Assembly (NCBI GenBank): GCA_938017685.1
Contig: CALIIL010000003.1
Location: 1 to 45,889, forward strand
Length of the DNA stretch: 45,889 nucleotides
From: an uncultured Chitinophagaceae bacterium
GTDB lineage: Bacteria; Bacteroidota; Bacteroidia; Chitinophagales; Chitinophagaceae
Reading direction: 5' to 3'
Part shown: positions 34,901-42,521 of the stretch, one piece after another
Layout: each line of letters opens with the position of its first letter
Position numbering within the stretch: the stretch's first letter is position 1
The notes under the pieces: model-generated
The model's input: only the letters and a program-made list of their open reading frames with translations
The model's database searches: none
Told to the model about the DNA's origin: nothing
Program-made: the position numbers and the translations under genes

Positions 34901-35771
34901 TGCTTTGGTTAGCCGGAGCTGTAACACTTTGAGCAGTTATGCGGTTACCGTTAGCTCCTTGCACATTTATAAAATAATAAGCGTTATAATTATATACATT
35001 GAGCTTATGACTAAATCTTTTATTGACACTGTCTTTAATAATACTATGCGGACCATTGGCATAAAACAACACATAGTCTGATGCATTAAATGTTCCATCA
35101 GATTCACCAACAACTTCAATAGCATTTTCGGCTAGGTCATCATGTCTGAATATTGCATTTCCCTCGGCCAGCATCTCACCACCATGGCCGTACACTTTAA
35201 TTTTTCGAGGATCAATATTATCTGGATTAATACCTAATTCATTTTTAAAGAAATTGTAATCCATTTTAAATAAACCTTGATTTCTAATCGCTACTTTATA
35301 CCAAGTACCTGTGGCCAATGCTGAGTTGGCTGCATATACGCGGCTACCTGCTGTTTTTTGAGATGCATTGACTTGTTGCACATCAAAATCAAATGATTCC
35401 AACATTTCAACACGACCGTTTCTATTAATATATCGTGGAACAAATACTTGGGCAAATGCTTTCTTACGTTCCATACCTAGCTTAATATCGAGCTTGTAAT
35501 TGAAGGGTAATTTATCCAAATGTTTCGTGGAGCTAAGTGGTTTTGTCTTCGTATTAATCAGTTTGATTGTAGGCATCGCATAATTATTCAATGCTACTTT
35601 TCGCACGTAAAACAGCTTAAATGTATCGACAACTTCTTCTTTTACAACAACTGTATTTATAGCAGTTGTTGCTCGGCTAGGCATTTCATTTACTACACTA
35701 TTCTGCGCCTGAACGCTGAATGTTATAAGCAAACAAAGACTGGACAATAAGGCGGACCTTCTCAATATCAT
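31953..35771 (-). CDS. porU: Type IX secretion C-terminal signal peptidase PorU
   Basis: Gingipain-type (C25) cysteine protease that removes the T9SS tail of cargo proteins and attaches them to surface lipopolysaccharide, 1272 residues. After a signal peptide (SLCLLITFSVQAQ) comes a beta-rich N-terminal region, then the C25 domain with the catalytic pair His771 in NYNGHGGPLGW and Cys805 in TATCDFTQFDNP. The end is a C-terminal domain with YNYPNPFSTRTQF and FWDGKDQYGDMLGNGVYLYRL-like sequence (cited as GNGVYLYRL); PorU itself carries such a tail. A TATATTTG element ends 5 bases before the ATG, so the mRNA may be nearly leaderless. gldE lies upstream, porV and ispF downstream. Confidence 0.94.
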   Translation of the reverse strand: MILRRSALLSSLCLLITFSVQAQNSVVNEMPSRATTAINTVVVKEEVVDTFKLFYVRKVALNNYAMPTIKLINTKTKPLSSTKHLDKLPFNYKLDIKLGMERKKAFAQVFVPRYINRNGRVEMLESFDFDVQQVNASQKTAGSRVYAANSALATGTWYKVAIRNQGLFKMDYNFFKNELGINPDNIDPRKIKVYGHGGEMLAEGNAIFRHDDLAENAIEVVGESDGTFNASDYVLFYANGPHSIIKDSVNKRFSHKLNVYNYNAYYFINVQGANGNRITAQSVTAPANQSTSTGNYFSFYNPDSLNLGKSGKRWWSIDYSDLPGKSLSRSFSFATPNAIASEPTYVRTRVCAISSSGTNYFNITANGSALHTFSLLPVGFQYFDPIAEDSDFTATLNNYAASTLNIGVKFTQGNNSALGYLDFIEVNGRRSLIQNKYQRFADWNTVGVGNIVEYEIGNTNANTKVWDVTDPINVVSLPTTDIGSNKKSFKQQADSLHTFISFDGTSTFTPTAVGAVANQNLHASVNKDYVIITHPSFKAAATRLANYHTTKRGYRSLVVTPQEIYNEFSSGSQDVSAIRDYIKMLYDRASTLADIPTGILLFGDASYDYRNLTKDNTNYVPTYETDTSLDKTYSYCTDDFYGFLDDTEDFNDYSIANTVDLGIGRIPCQSATEANGIVDKIIYYDGANSFGPWKNVMLFNADDEDANHHFNDAEQMSKYVTDSLPQYNIYKNYIDAYVQQSTPAGPRTPDAQVAFKNRIFNGTFLVNYNGHGGPLGWCEERILTMDDINGFTNKDKLPLYITATCDFTQFDNPELKSAGEILMLNPDGGAIALMTTTRLVYVPGNGVMNINYFKGGFKKINGKDPTLGDAYRDSKNIQYSNALGIISATNFRKFALIGDPGLPLAFPKHRVVTDSINGTAVAAFTDTLKALGKYTISGHVNDVDGNALNSFNGLVYPTVFDKPKQLTTLGNDPQGIGTAGSYPANFFVQNNTLYNGKASVKDGKFSFTFVVPKDINYTIAEGKISYYANNDTEDGTGFSLPLIGGSSSNPIEDNQGPTIEPFLNDEKFVNGGITKANSLLIAKLFDENGINYTGNSVGHDITAVLDGNAQNSYVLNTFYESDLDDYQRGVVRFPLNDLAEGPHTLIIKAWDVFNNSSEARLDFVVVNDTEGKLAHVYNYPNPFSTRTQFMFEHNMPNENLDIDIKIFSISGSVVKNIKRTINTSGTRYDQIFWDGKDQYGDMLGNGVYLYRLSVKSQNGFSDQKIQKLFILR

Positions 35772-35776
35772 TATTT

Positions 35777-35784
35777 CAAATATA
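35777..35784 (-). promoter_or_regulatory. Putative -7 promoter element for porU
   Basis: Reads TATATTTG on the minus strand, ending only 5 bases before the porU ATG. The remaining bases up to 35888 show nothing else clear. Confidence 0.4.
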
Positions 35785-35888
35785 AATGGTTTTCAAATGC
35801 TTACGAAAAACTATGGCTTATGTTATAATAGCTTTTACATAACTATGACGTAAGCAAAACGAAGAACTGACTAGATTATTATACTCTT

Positions 35889-37238
35889 TTAGTCATTTTC
35901 GATGGGCTGTATATACATTTTTATCTTTTGTATACGCTTCCCTTCCAAACTAAGCACAGTAAACTGGAATTGTTCATGACTAACACGCTCATTAACCATT
36001 GGGAACTTACCTGCTAACTCTAGCACCAAACCAGCAATAGAATCACTTTCGCCTTTTACCTCATCAAAAGTATCAACCGCCAGTGAGGCAAAACGACAAG
36101 CATCATTAATCGAAGTCTTACCTTCGAATAAGTAGGTAGTTTCATTAATTTTCTTTGCTACGATATCATCGTCATCAAATTCATCTTGAATATCACCGAT
36201 GATCTCCTCCATAATATCCTCCAAGGTAACAAGACCCGATGTACCTCCAAATTCATCCACCACGATAGCTATATGATTTCGGCTTTGCTGAAACTCCTTT
36301 AGCAAGCTTTCGGCATACTTTGTTTCTGGCACATATACGGCTGGGCGCATTACACTTTTCCAATCAAAGGTTTCATTATCGGTATGTGGCAACAAATCTT
36401 TGGTGTGAATAATTCCAATAATTTTATCCAAATGCTCTTCAAATACCGGCATGCGGGAATAACCCAAGTCCGCGATAATCTCTTTTACCTTTCTAACGTT
36501 ATACTCTGCATTTAGTGCCGTCACATCCATGCGCGGTTTCATTATTTGCTTAACCTGTATCTCATCAAACTTTAATATGCTTTTAAAAATATTTACCTCC
36601 TCAATAGTAGCTGCATGGTTTCTTCCATCTTCAATAGCTTCCTGCAACTCCTCGGTGGTCATTTCTTTAGTATGCGATAGTCCCATTTTATTTAACAAAA
36701 ATTGTGTGCTATCAGCGAGGGAATTGCCCAGGCCACCAAAAACAAAATCAATAGGCCCCATAAAATTAGCAGCAAATAAGCTTAAACTAAACTTACTATT
36801 AGCCGCATGCACTCTAGGAATAACAATGCCGAGCAATAATAATAAAAGAGTAATGATTATTATAAAAACAGTATCATATACAGCATAAAGAACAGTATGG
36901 TCAATAACTGAAGATAACAATTGCGGTACAGACAAATCTTTAAGCCCTAAGTAACAAGCAATGGTAGCCGTAACTATAAAAAATAGCTGCGCAAGATATA
37001 AGCTAGACAATAAGCGCTTGGGCTTCTCAACTAGTCTTAATACTCTTTTGTAATTTGGTTTATTGCGCTTCTTTATTTGGTTCAGCTCCTTAGCCGATAA
37101 TCTAAAAAAAGCAACCTCGGCAACATTTACAATAGCTAGGTAAAAAATACTTAGCAAAACAATGAACCATAATACTATGGTGTAGACCAAATGAAGGCCT
37201 GCAGTTAATATTGTTAGGGAGAGAGGGTCTGGTTCCAA
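35889..37238 (-). CDS. gldE: Gliding motility-associated protein GldE (CNNM/CorC-type transporter family)
   Basis: 449 residues with the HlyC/CorC layout: an N-terminal DUF21 membrane domain with about four hydrophobic segments (residues 10-190), a CBS pair (MKPRMDVTALNAEYNVRKV and AIVVDEFGGTSGLVTLEDI, cited as MKPRMDVTAL and VDEFGGTSGLVTLEDI), and a C-terminal CorC_HlyC domain. The name GldE rests on this architecture plus the mutY-ssb-gldE order. In flavobacteria GldE supports gliding and the T9SS together with the lipoprotein GldD. Start is TTG at 37238; an in-frame stop lies five codons upstream and no ATG is available. gldD is not next to it; porU is. Confidence 0.88.
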   Translation of the reverse strand: MEPDPLSLTILTAGLHLVYTIVLWFIVLLSIFYLAIVNVAEVAFFRLSAKELNQIKKRNKPNYKRVLRLVEKPKRLLSSLYLAQLFFIVTATIACYLGLKDLSVPQLLSSVIDHTVLYAVYDTVFIIIITLLLLLLGIVIPRVHAANSKFSLSLFAANFMGPIDFVFGGLGNSLADSTQFLLNKMGLSHTKEMTTEELQEAIEDGRNHAATIEEVNIFKSILKFDEIQVKQIMKPRMDVTALNAEYNVRKVKEIIADLGYSRMPVFEEHLDKIIGIIHTKDLLPHTDNETFDWKSVMRPAVYVPETKYAESLLKEFQQSRNHIAIVVDEFGGTSGLVTLEDIMEEIIGDIQDEFDDDDIVAKKINETTYLFEGKTSINDACRFASLAVDTFDEVKGESDSIAGLVLELAGKFPMVNERVSHEQFQFTVLSLEGKRIQKIKMYIQPIEND

Positions 37239-37256
37239 TGGGGTAAGAATTTACAA

Positions 37257-37264
37257 CAAAAGTA
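37257..37264 (-). promoter_or_regulatory. Putative internal -7 promoter element before gldE
   Basis: Reads TACTTTTG on the minus strand, 18 bases before the TTG start of gldE, in the 34-base gap after ssb. It may give gldE a promoter independent of mutY-ssb. Confidence 0.45.
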
Positions 37265-37272
37265 ATTAATGA

Positions 37273-37668
37273 TTATTTATCCGAAGGTGTATCTGAAGGC
37301 GGAGTATTTAATTCTGGCACTTCACTTTCGTCATTAGGACGCTTATCCAGCATAACTAGGTTGGTAGCAATAATTTCCGTGCTTTGGCGTCTTATATTAT
37401 CCTTATCCTCCCAAGTTCTTGTGCGCAATCGTCCCTCAATATTTATGAGGCTTCCTTTATTTAAATATTTGGCAGCAAGCTCAGCTAGACCGCGCCATAA
37501 TACCACCGTATGCCACTCCGTTTGAGAGTTGAGCTTACCCGTTTTATCCTTAAAAGATTCTGTTGTTGCCAATGGAAATGTAGCCACAGGAATATTTCCC
37601 TCAAGATATTGTATCTCAGGTTTCTTACCCAAATTGCCAATCAAAAAAACTCTGTTTACTCCGCGCAT
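37273..37668 (-). CDS. ssb: Single-stranded DNA-binding protein
   Basis: 131-residue OB-fold SSB. It begins MRGVNRVFLIGNLGKKPE and continues VATFPLATTESFKDKTG, TEWHTVVLWRGLAELAAKYL (cited as TEWHTVVLWRG), GSLINIEGRLRTRTWED and a final TEIIATNLVMLDKRP. The acidic C-terminal tail is short and ends in SDTPSDK, not the DDDIPF-type tip that recruits repair partners in E. coli. A second ssb in the genome for replication is therefore possible. It lies between mutY and gldE in the conserved Bacteroidota order. Confidence 0.92.
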   Translation of the reverse strand: MRGVNRVFLIGNLGKKPEIQYLEGNIPVATFPLATTESFKDKTGKLNSQTEWHTVVLWRGLAELAAKYLNKGSLINIEGRLRTRTWEDKDNIRRQSTEIIATNLVMLDKRPNDESEVPELNTPPSDTPSDK

Positions 37669-37712
37669 ACCAACGTATAAATTTTAATTAAATGTGTTAC
37701 GTTTTATTATTG

Positions 37713-38759
37713 CTAAATATAGTCAAATCTTTCTAAAAAAGAAACCAAAGACCTTGGAAACGCATAGTTTTTCAGGTCTTTAACGTTAACCAAGTGGTAA
37801 GAGCTCATATCTAATTCAATATCATTTGCTCTTATTTCATAGAAAGTACTATGTATTTTTTGATGACTTAAAAGTTGTATTTCGCTATCCAATTTCTTTG
37901 CACTAGACCATAACTTGGGCGTAGCTTTTTGTTCTTGTAAATAGAATTCATACAACCCTTGCCAAATATCTTTTTCCTCACGTTTCTTAATATAAATGCC
38001 TTTTTTAGCATGAATAATTAAGTAATGGAAATAGCGGTTTTTGATAGCCAACTTCTTTTTTTTCAATGGTAGCTCAGCAATTCTGTCATTCTTTAAGGCA
38101 TAACATTTTTTGCTTAAGGGACAGGTGTTACAAAGCGGGTTCTGTGGCATACAAAGCTTAGCGCCAAAGTCCATTATAGCTTGGTTAAAGGCTGCTGGTT
38201 TTTTCTTATCCAATAAGTCTTGCGCCTTAGCTTCATAGTGTTTCTTATCCTTCGCTTTTTCAAAACCAACTTCAATACCAAAAAATCGGCTCAATACTCT
38301 AATCACATTACCATCAACAACAGCATATGGTAAGCCAAAAGCAAATGAAGCAATAGCGGCAGCTGTATAAGGCCCTACTCCTTTTAAAGACAAGATGGTA
38401 TCGTAATCATTAGGAAATACACCTCCAAACTCATCCGCAATACGACGCGCTGTGGCTAGCATATTTCGGCAACGGTTATAATAACCCAAGCCTTCCCAAT
38501 CTTTAAATACAACCTCATCATCTGCCGCTGCCAAATCCTCAATAAAGGGATACTTGGTAATAAACTTATTGTAATAAGCCGTCCCTTGTTCCACGCGGGT
38601 TTGCTGCAATATAATCTCACTGAGCCAAATAAAATAGGGGTTATCGATACCTTTCCAAGGCATTTTACGCTTATTTGAGCGCTTATTCCAAGCCGTCAAC
38701 TCCTTCGTAAAGAATTGATTATTAACATATTGTGTATTGCCTTCTGTTCTTTTATTCAC
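37713..38759 (-). CDS. mutY: A/G-specific adenine glycosylase MutY
   Basis: DNA repair glycosylase that removes adenine opposite 8-oxoguanine, 348 residues. Visible features: catalytic Glu in LSEIILQQTRVEQG, helix-hairpin-helix LKGVGPYTAAAIASFAFG (cited as LKGVGPYTAAAI), catalytic Asp in VVDGNVIRV, the 4Fe-4S ligands in C-x6-C-x2-C-x5-C spacing (CMPQNPLCNTCPLSKKC), and a C-terminal NUDIX-like domain that reads 8-oxoG. Start is GTG at 38759, with no in-frame ATG near. It is divergent from the HU/IHF gene; the start codons are 51 bases apart. Confidence 0.94.
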   Translation of the reverse strand: MNKRTEGNTQYVNNQFFTKELTAWNKRSNKRKMPWKGIDNPYFIWLSEIILQQTRVEQGTAYYNKFITKYPFIEDLAAADDEVVFKDWEGLGYYNRCRNMLATARRIADEFGGVFPNDYDTILSLKGVGPYTAAAIASFAFGLPYAVVDGNVIRVLSRFFGIEVGFEKAKDKKHYEAKAQDLLDKKKPAAFNQAIMDFGAKLCMPQNPLCNTCPLSKKCYALKNDRIAELPLKKKKLAIKNRYFHYLIIHAKKGIYIKKREEKDIWQGLYEFYLQEQKATPKLWSSAKKLDSEIQLLSHQKIHSTFYEIRANDIELDMSSYHLVNVKDLKNYAFPRSLVSFLERFDYI

Positions 38760-38768
38760 TTTTTAATC

Positions 38769-38776
38769 TATCTTTG
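38769..38776 (+). promoter_or_regulatory. Putative -7 promoter element for the HU/IHF gene
   Basis: TATCTTTG, a full match to TAnnTTTG, 34 bases before the ATG at 38811, in the divergent gap with mutY. Confidence 0.6.
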
Positions 38777-38810
38777 AGCCGATTTATACAATAACCTAAT
38801 AGCAATTACA

Positions 38811-39131
38811 ATGAAAAAAGCAGATTTAATTAATCTCATCTCAGAAAAAACAGGCGTCCCTAAAGTGGATGTTTTAGTATCACTCGAAAGTTTTTTTGCA
38901 AATGTAAAAGACACGATGGCCAGTGGCGAAAATATATATATTCGCGGGTTTGGTAGCTTTATTGTAAAGAAAAGAGCTGCAAAAATTGGAAGAAACATTA
39001 AGAAAAACACTTCGGTGCAAATTCCAGCACACCATATACCAGCTTTTAAGCCTTCAAAAGAGTTCGTACAGCAAGTAAAAGAAGCTGTTCCAGTACTCGA
39101 AGAGGAAAACGAGGCAATAAAGACTGTATAA
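38811..39131 (+). CDS. HU/IHF-family DNA-binding protein
   Basis: 106-residue nucleoid protein of the HU/IHF family. KKADLINLISEKTGVPKVDV is the usual N-terminal helix pair (cited as KADLINLISEKTGV). IYIRGFGSFIVKKRAAKIGRN includes the GFGSF turn and the start of the DNA-binding arm, and IPAHHIPAFKPSKEF closes the fold with the conserved Pro at the arm tip region. The last 20 residues form an acidic tail (VLEEENEAIK). It bends DNA as a dimer. It is the first gene of the plus-strand block that runs to rng. Confidence 0.93.
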   Translation: MKKADLINLISEKTGVPKVDVLVSLESFFANVKDTMASGENIYIRGFGSFIVKKRAAKIGRNIKKNTSVQIPAHHIPAFKPSKEFVQQVKEAVPVLEEENEAIKTV

Positions 39132-39146
39132 GAGACATTCCGGCGC

Positions 39147-39154
39147 TACCTTTG
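39147..39154 (+). promoter_or_regulatory. Putative -7 promoter element for the TPR gene
   Basis: TACCTTTG, a TAnnTTTG match, 18 bases before the TTG start at 39173. Confidence 0.5.
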
Positions 39155-39172
39155 CGGTAAATAATTTTTATT

Positions 39173-40042
39173 TTGGGCAAAAATCAAATAATAGTAGTCC
39201 TTTCGGGCTTACTTCTAGTATGTGTGTTATACATCTTTGGCAACCGAGTAGGCACTAATCAAGCAGCCTCACACGATGATCACGATGGTCACGACCATGC
39301 TGCAGCGCCAGCCAAGGGACCAATGCAAGGAGGTGGCCCCCAAGTTGAAGCGATAAAATTTACAGAACTACTAAGCACAGCACAAGCTAGCTTAGTGGCA
39401 GATAGTGCCGCTAAACAACAAAAATTACTGGTTGTAGCCGATAAATCGCCCTCGGCTATAGCTTTTAAAGACCTCGCAGAGTTCTGGGAGGCTCAAAAAG
39501 AATTGAATATTGCAGCTAATTATTACAAAAAAGCGGCTTTATTGGAAAATAGCGAAAAAAGTATCACCTTTGCGGGGAATTTATTTCTAGCCATAATGGC
39601 CAAAACCCAAAAAGCGGAAATAAAGAAGTGGCAAGCATTAGAAGCCATTGAGTGCTTTAAAAAAGTAATAGAACTCAATCCTGATAATGTAAGCGCTAAA
39701 ACTGCTCTTGCAAATTGTTATACAGATGGTACAGGAGAAACCATGAAAGGAGTGCTACTTCTCAAAGAAGTAACAGCAGCCGATAGCTTAAATGTGCCGG
39801 CCAACCTCATTCTAGGCAAGCTCTCAGTACAATCAGGACAGTTCGATAAAGCGATAAACCGAATGAATATCGTGTTATCTCAAGAACCTAAAAACACAGA
39901 AGCTATGTATTTCCTAGCTGAAGCGTATAAGGGTCAAGGAAATAAGGATAAAGCAATAGAAACATTTGAAAAATGTAAGACTATCGTAAATAACCCAGAA
40001 TTTGCTGCTGAGATTGACAATTATATTAATTCGTTTAAATAA
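39173..40042 (+). CDS. Membrane-anchored tetratricopeptide repeat protein with His/Asp-rich linker
   Basis: 289 residues. A single N-terminal membrane segment (IIVVLSGLLLVCVLYIFG) acts as an anchor or uncleaved signal. A short linker rich in His and Asp (SHDDHDGHDHAAA) follows. From residue 90 to the end there are five or so TPR-like helix pairs (DLAEFWEAQKELNIAANYYKKA, cited as FWEAQKELNIAANYYKKA; ECFKKVIELNPDNVSAKTALA; INRMNIVLSQEPKNTEAMYFLA; AIETFEKCK). Start is TTG at 39173, supported by the membrane segment directly after it. The TPR domain would face the periplasm. Partners are unknown. Confidence 0.82.
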   Translation: MGKNQIIVVLSGLLLVCVLYIFGNRVGTNQAASHDDHDGHDHAAAPAKGPMQGGGPQVEAIKFTELLSTAQASLVADSAAKQQKLLVVADKSPSAIAFKDLAEFWEAQKELNIAANYYKKAALLENSEKSITFAGNLFLAIMAKTQKAEIKKWQALEAIECFKKVIELNPDNVSAKTALANCYTDGTGETMKGVLLLKEVTAADSLNVPANLILGKLSVQSGQFDKAINRMNIVLSQEPKNTEAMYFLAEAYKGQGNKDKAIETFEKCKTIVNNPEFAAEIDNYINSFK

Positions 40043-40074
40043 ACAGAATTTTAAAAAATTAAACACATTTAATT

Positions 40075-40167
40075 ATGCCTTGCGGAAAAAAACGTAAAAG
40101 ACACAAGATTGCAACTCACAAACGTAAAAAGCGTTTGCGTAAGAATCGTCACAAGAAGAAGAAATAG
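40075..40167 (+). CDS. 30-residue basic AURKAIP1/COX24-domain protein, probably ribosomal
   Basis: ATG at 40075 and TAG at 40165-40167 enclose 30 codons of which more than half are Lys or Arg: it begins MPCGKKRKRHKIATHKRK and ends NRHKKKK. Similar tiny proteins are found in Bacteroidota and carry the AURKAIP1/COX24 domain, the same domain as mitochondrial small-subunit protein mS38, so a ribosome-bound role is likely. It lies between the TPR gene and rng. An A/T-rich leader precedes it and there is no Shine-Dalgarno site. Confidence 0.8.
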   Translation: MPCGKKRKRHKIATHKRKKRLRKNRHKKKK

Positions 40168-40212
40168 ATTTCTTCCCCCTTTTATAGTCAATTTCTTTTC
40201 GAAATATCAATA

Positions 40213-40229
40213 ACCAATTTCTTATTGGT
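40213..40229 (+). other. Hairpin in the rng leader
   Basis: ACCAAT (40213-40218) and ATTGGT (40224-40229) are perfect inverted arms with a 5-base loop, 31 bases before the rng ATG. There is no T-run. It could be an mRNA structure subject to self-control by RNase G, as RNase E controls its own leader, but that is only a guess. Confidence 0.35.
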
Positions 40230-40260
40230 CGGTTGAGTGTGTTTCAATTTCATATACACT

Positions 40261-41814
40261 ATGGAAAAAGAACTTATTATCCAAACTGCTGGTAATGCTG
40301 TAGAAATAGCATTGACAGAAGATAAAAAACTAGTAGAACTACACTACGACAACTCGGGTGGAAACTACAATGTGGGAGACCTATATCTAGGAACTGCGCG
40401 CAAGGTAGCTGCGGGACTCAATGCAGTATTTGTAGACATTGGGCATGAGAAAGATGCCTTTCTACATTACTCTGACTTAAGCCCAATGTTTAACAGCGTA
40501 CGCAAGTTTACGGATCAGGCTTCTAGCATTACTAACTTTGAATATGCTAAGTTTAAGCTTCAACCCGAAATTGTAAAAACGGGCAAGATTAATGAAGTAT
40601 TAAAGACGAAGGACAAAATATTAGTACAAATAGTTAAAGAGCCTATCTCAACCAAAGGTCCAAGAATTACTTGTGAGATATCCCTACCAGGACGCTTTAT
40701 TGTACTTATCCCGTTCTCCAATGTGGTTAATGTATCTAAGAAGTTAGGAAGCAAGGAAGAGCGCCAGCGATTGAAAAGTATTATTACAAATATTCGCCCA
40801 GAGAACTTTGGCATTATTGTACGTACAGCTGCTGAAGGCAAGACCACAGCTGAGCTGCACCGAGATATGACCAACTTATTAGAAGCTTGGAAAAATATTC
40901 AAACAAACTTATATCAATCCAAACCTCCGCTCAAAATACTCAGCGAGCAGAATAAGACGACCTCACTATTAAGAGATTTATTAAATGATGATTTTAATAA
41001 AATTGTTACTAATAACGCGGAGGTACATAAAGAAACGGTACAATATATTACCAAAATTGCTCCCGGCAGAGAAAGCATTGTGCAATTGCAACAAGCAAAT
41101 GGCAAACCCCTATTCGATCAATACGGCATTTCTAAGCAAGTAAAATCTTCTTTTGGTAAAACCGTAATGCTCAATAACGGGGGCTATTTGGTTATAGAAC
41201 ATACTGAAGCACTACATGTAGTTGACGTGAATAGTGGAGGAAAATTCTCAGGCTCAGACCAAGAAAAAACGGCGCTAAACACCAATATGGAAGCCGCCAA
41301 GGAATTGGCACGCCAGCTACGCTTACGCGATATTGGAGGCATTGTTGTTGTAGACTTTATTGATATGCGTAGTGCGGATAATAGACGCCTCATTTCAAAA
41401 ACAATGCAAGACGCTATGGAAGGCGATCGCGCAAGACATACCATATTACCAATCTCAAAGTTTGGCTTATTACAAATAACTCGCCAGCGCTTACGCCCAG
41501 CTATTAAAATTGCAACAGGAGAGCAATGCCCAAGTTGCAGCGGTACGGGTAAGATAAGAAGCACACAAGTTCTTGTAGATGATATAGAAAAGCACGTAAA
41601 GTATCTAACAAGACAAATGAAAGGAAACTTAGAATTACAAGTACACCCTATCGTAGCTTCTCACTTAACTAAAACAACAGGTTTCTTCAAAAAATCTACT
41701 TATAAAACTTGGAAAAAGAACTACGGTCAATTCGCAATAACCGAAGATAAAGACCTCGGATTTGTAGAGTATAAGTTTATTGATAAAGAAACACAGGAAG
41801 AAATTAAGTTTTAA
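40261..41814 (+). CDS. rng: Ribonuclease G/E family endoribonuclease
   Basis: 517 residues of the RNase E/G family, which cuts single-stranded RNA and takes part in rRNA maturation and mRNA decay. An N-terminal S1 domain contains NVGDLYLGTARKVAAGLNAVFVDIG-type sequence (cited as VGDLYLGTARKV and AVFVDIGHEKDAFLH). Catalytic aspartates are Asp322 in VVDVNSGG and Asp365 in VVDFIDMRS, 43 residues apart as in E. coli RNase E. The zinc link is CPSCSGTG. There is no long degradosome scaffold, so it is the G-type form. The frame opens at a GTG at 40237, but the ATG at 40261 matches the family start. Confidence 0.94.
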   Translation: MEKELIIQTAGNAVEIALTEDKKLVELHYDNSGGNYNVGDLYLGTARKVAAGLNAVFVDIGHEKDAFLHYSDLSPMFNSVRKFTDQASSITNFEYAKFKLQPEIVKTGKINEVLKTKDKILVQIVKEPISTKGPRITCEISLPGRFIVLIPFSNVVNVSKKLGSKEERQRLKSIITNIRPENFGIIVRTAAEGKTTAELHRDMTNLLEAWKNIQTNLYQSKPPLKILSEQNKTTSLLRDLLNDDFNKIVTNNAEVHKETVQYITKIAPGRESIVQLQQANGKPLFDQYGISKQVKSSFGKTVMLNNGGYLVIEHTEALHVVDVNSGGKFSGSDQEKTALNTNMEAAKELARQLRLRDIGGIVVVDFIDMRSADNRRLISKTMQDAMEGDRARHTILPISKFGLLQITRQRLRPAIKIATGEQCPSCSGTGKIRSTQVLVDDIEKHVKYLTRQMKGNLELQVHPIVASHLTKTTGFFKKSTYKTWKKNYGQFAITEDKDLGFVEYKFIDKETQEEIKF

Positions 41815-41880
41815 TCCCATCTTTGCTTAATCCAAGACACACTCCAACATATAATACAAGAGGCACAGTCCACTCCAATA

Positions 41881-42441
41881 TTGGAATGGATTGCTTTTTT
41901 TACAGCCATTACACAGGTTGTGCTGGCTTATTATAACAAGGCTACTAACTTCATATTCGGTGCTATTAGTGTTAGTATATTCATTTATATCTTCTATCAA
42001 GCTGATCTTTTAGGTGAGAGTATTCTCAACTTATATTACCTTATCGTGAGTATTTACGGCATAGTCTATTGGAATAAAAAAAATAGAGCGGAAGCTCAAA
42101 TTGGCCACGCCAAAATGATGGATTATTTATACGCGGCAGCCATCTTTATTGCTTGCTATACAGCTTTATCTATTCTTTTTATAATACGCGTGGCACCGAT
42201 CGAACTGATTAACTATGCTGATATGTATGTTACCGCCATGGCATTTGCCGGAACATTCCTATTGCTTAAACGAAAAATAGAAAACTGGATCGTTCTCAAT
42301 CTATCGAACCTAGTAGCTATTCCTGTGCAGCTTCATAAAGAACTCTATTTAATAGCAATACTCACAGCTGTTTTCTTTGTTTTGGCGGTTCTAGGTTATT
42401 TTCGCTGGCGCAAATTGATAATTCTCTCAAAAACAATTTAA
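41881..42441 (+). CDS. pnuC: PnuC-type nicotinamide riboside/vitamin transporter
   Basis: 186 residues with about seven hydrophobic segments and the PnuC core LGESILNLYYLIVSIYGIVYW. PnuC family members facilitate uptake of nicotinamide riboside, or of thiamine or riboflavin in some subgroups; no thiamine or FMN riboswitch is seen upstream, which leaves the substrate open. The start is taken as TTG at 41881 because no in-frame ATG is available; ATT- or ATC-type starts further up toward the rng stop cannot be ruled out. A CATCTTTG promoter-like element (one mismatch) lies at 41818-41825. Confidence 0.82.
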   Translation: MEWIAFFTAITQVVLAYYNKATNFIFGAISVSIFIYIFYQADLLGESILNLYYLIVSIYGIVYWNKKNRAEAQIGHAKMMDYLYAAAIFIACYTALSILFIIRVAPIELINYADMYVTAMAFAGTFLLLKRKIENWIVLNLSNLVAIPVQLHKELYLIAILTAVFFVLAVLGYFRWRKLIILSKTI

Positions 42442-42456
42442 TTCACATGTGGAAAC

Positions 42457-42488
42457 TTTGTTGATTTGAGAAAAGGGAGCTACATTTG
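42457..42488 (+). promoter_or_regulatory. Bacteroidota-type promoter of rpsO
   Basis: TTG at 42461-42463 (within TTTGTTG) and TACATTTG at 42481-42488 are separated by 17 bases, matching the -33/-7 arrangement of the Bacteroidota housekeeping sigma factor. The ATG of rpsO is 33 bases downstream. This is the best-formed promoter in the window. Confidence 0.75.
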
Positions 42489-42521
42489 CAAACTTAAATA
42501 AAGACGAAAAAGCTATAAATT

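Noticed and set aside
35520-35750. 76-codon plus-strand frame opposite porU
   Set aside because: Antisense shadow of the PorU N-terminus with no supporting features.
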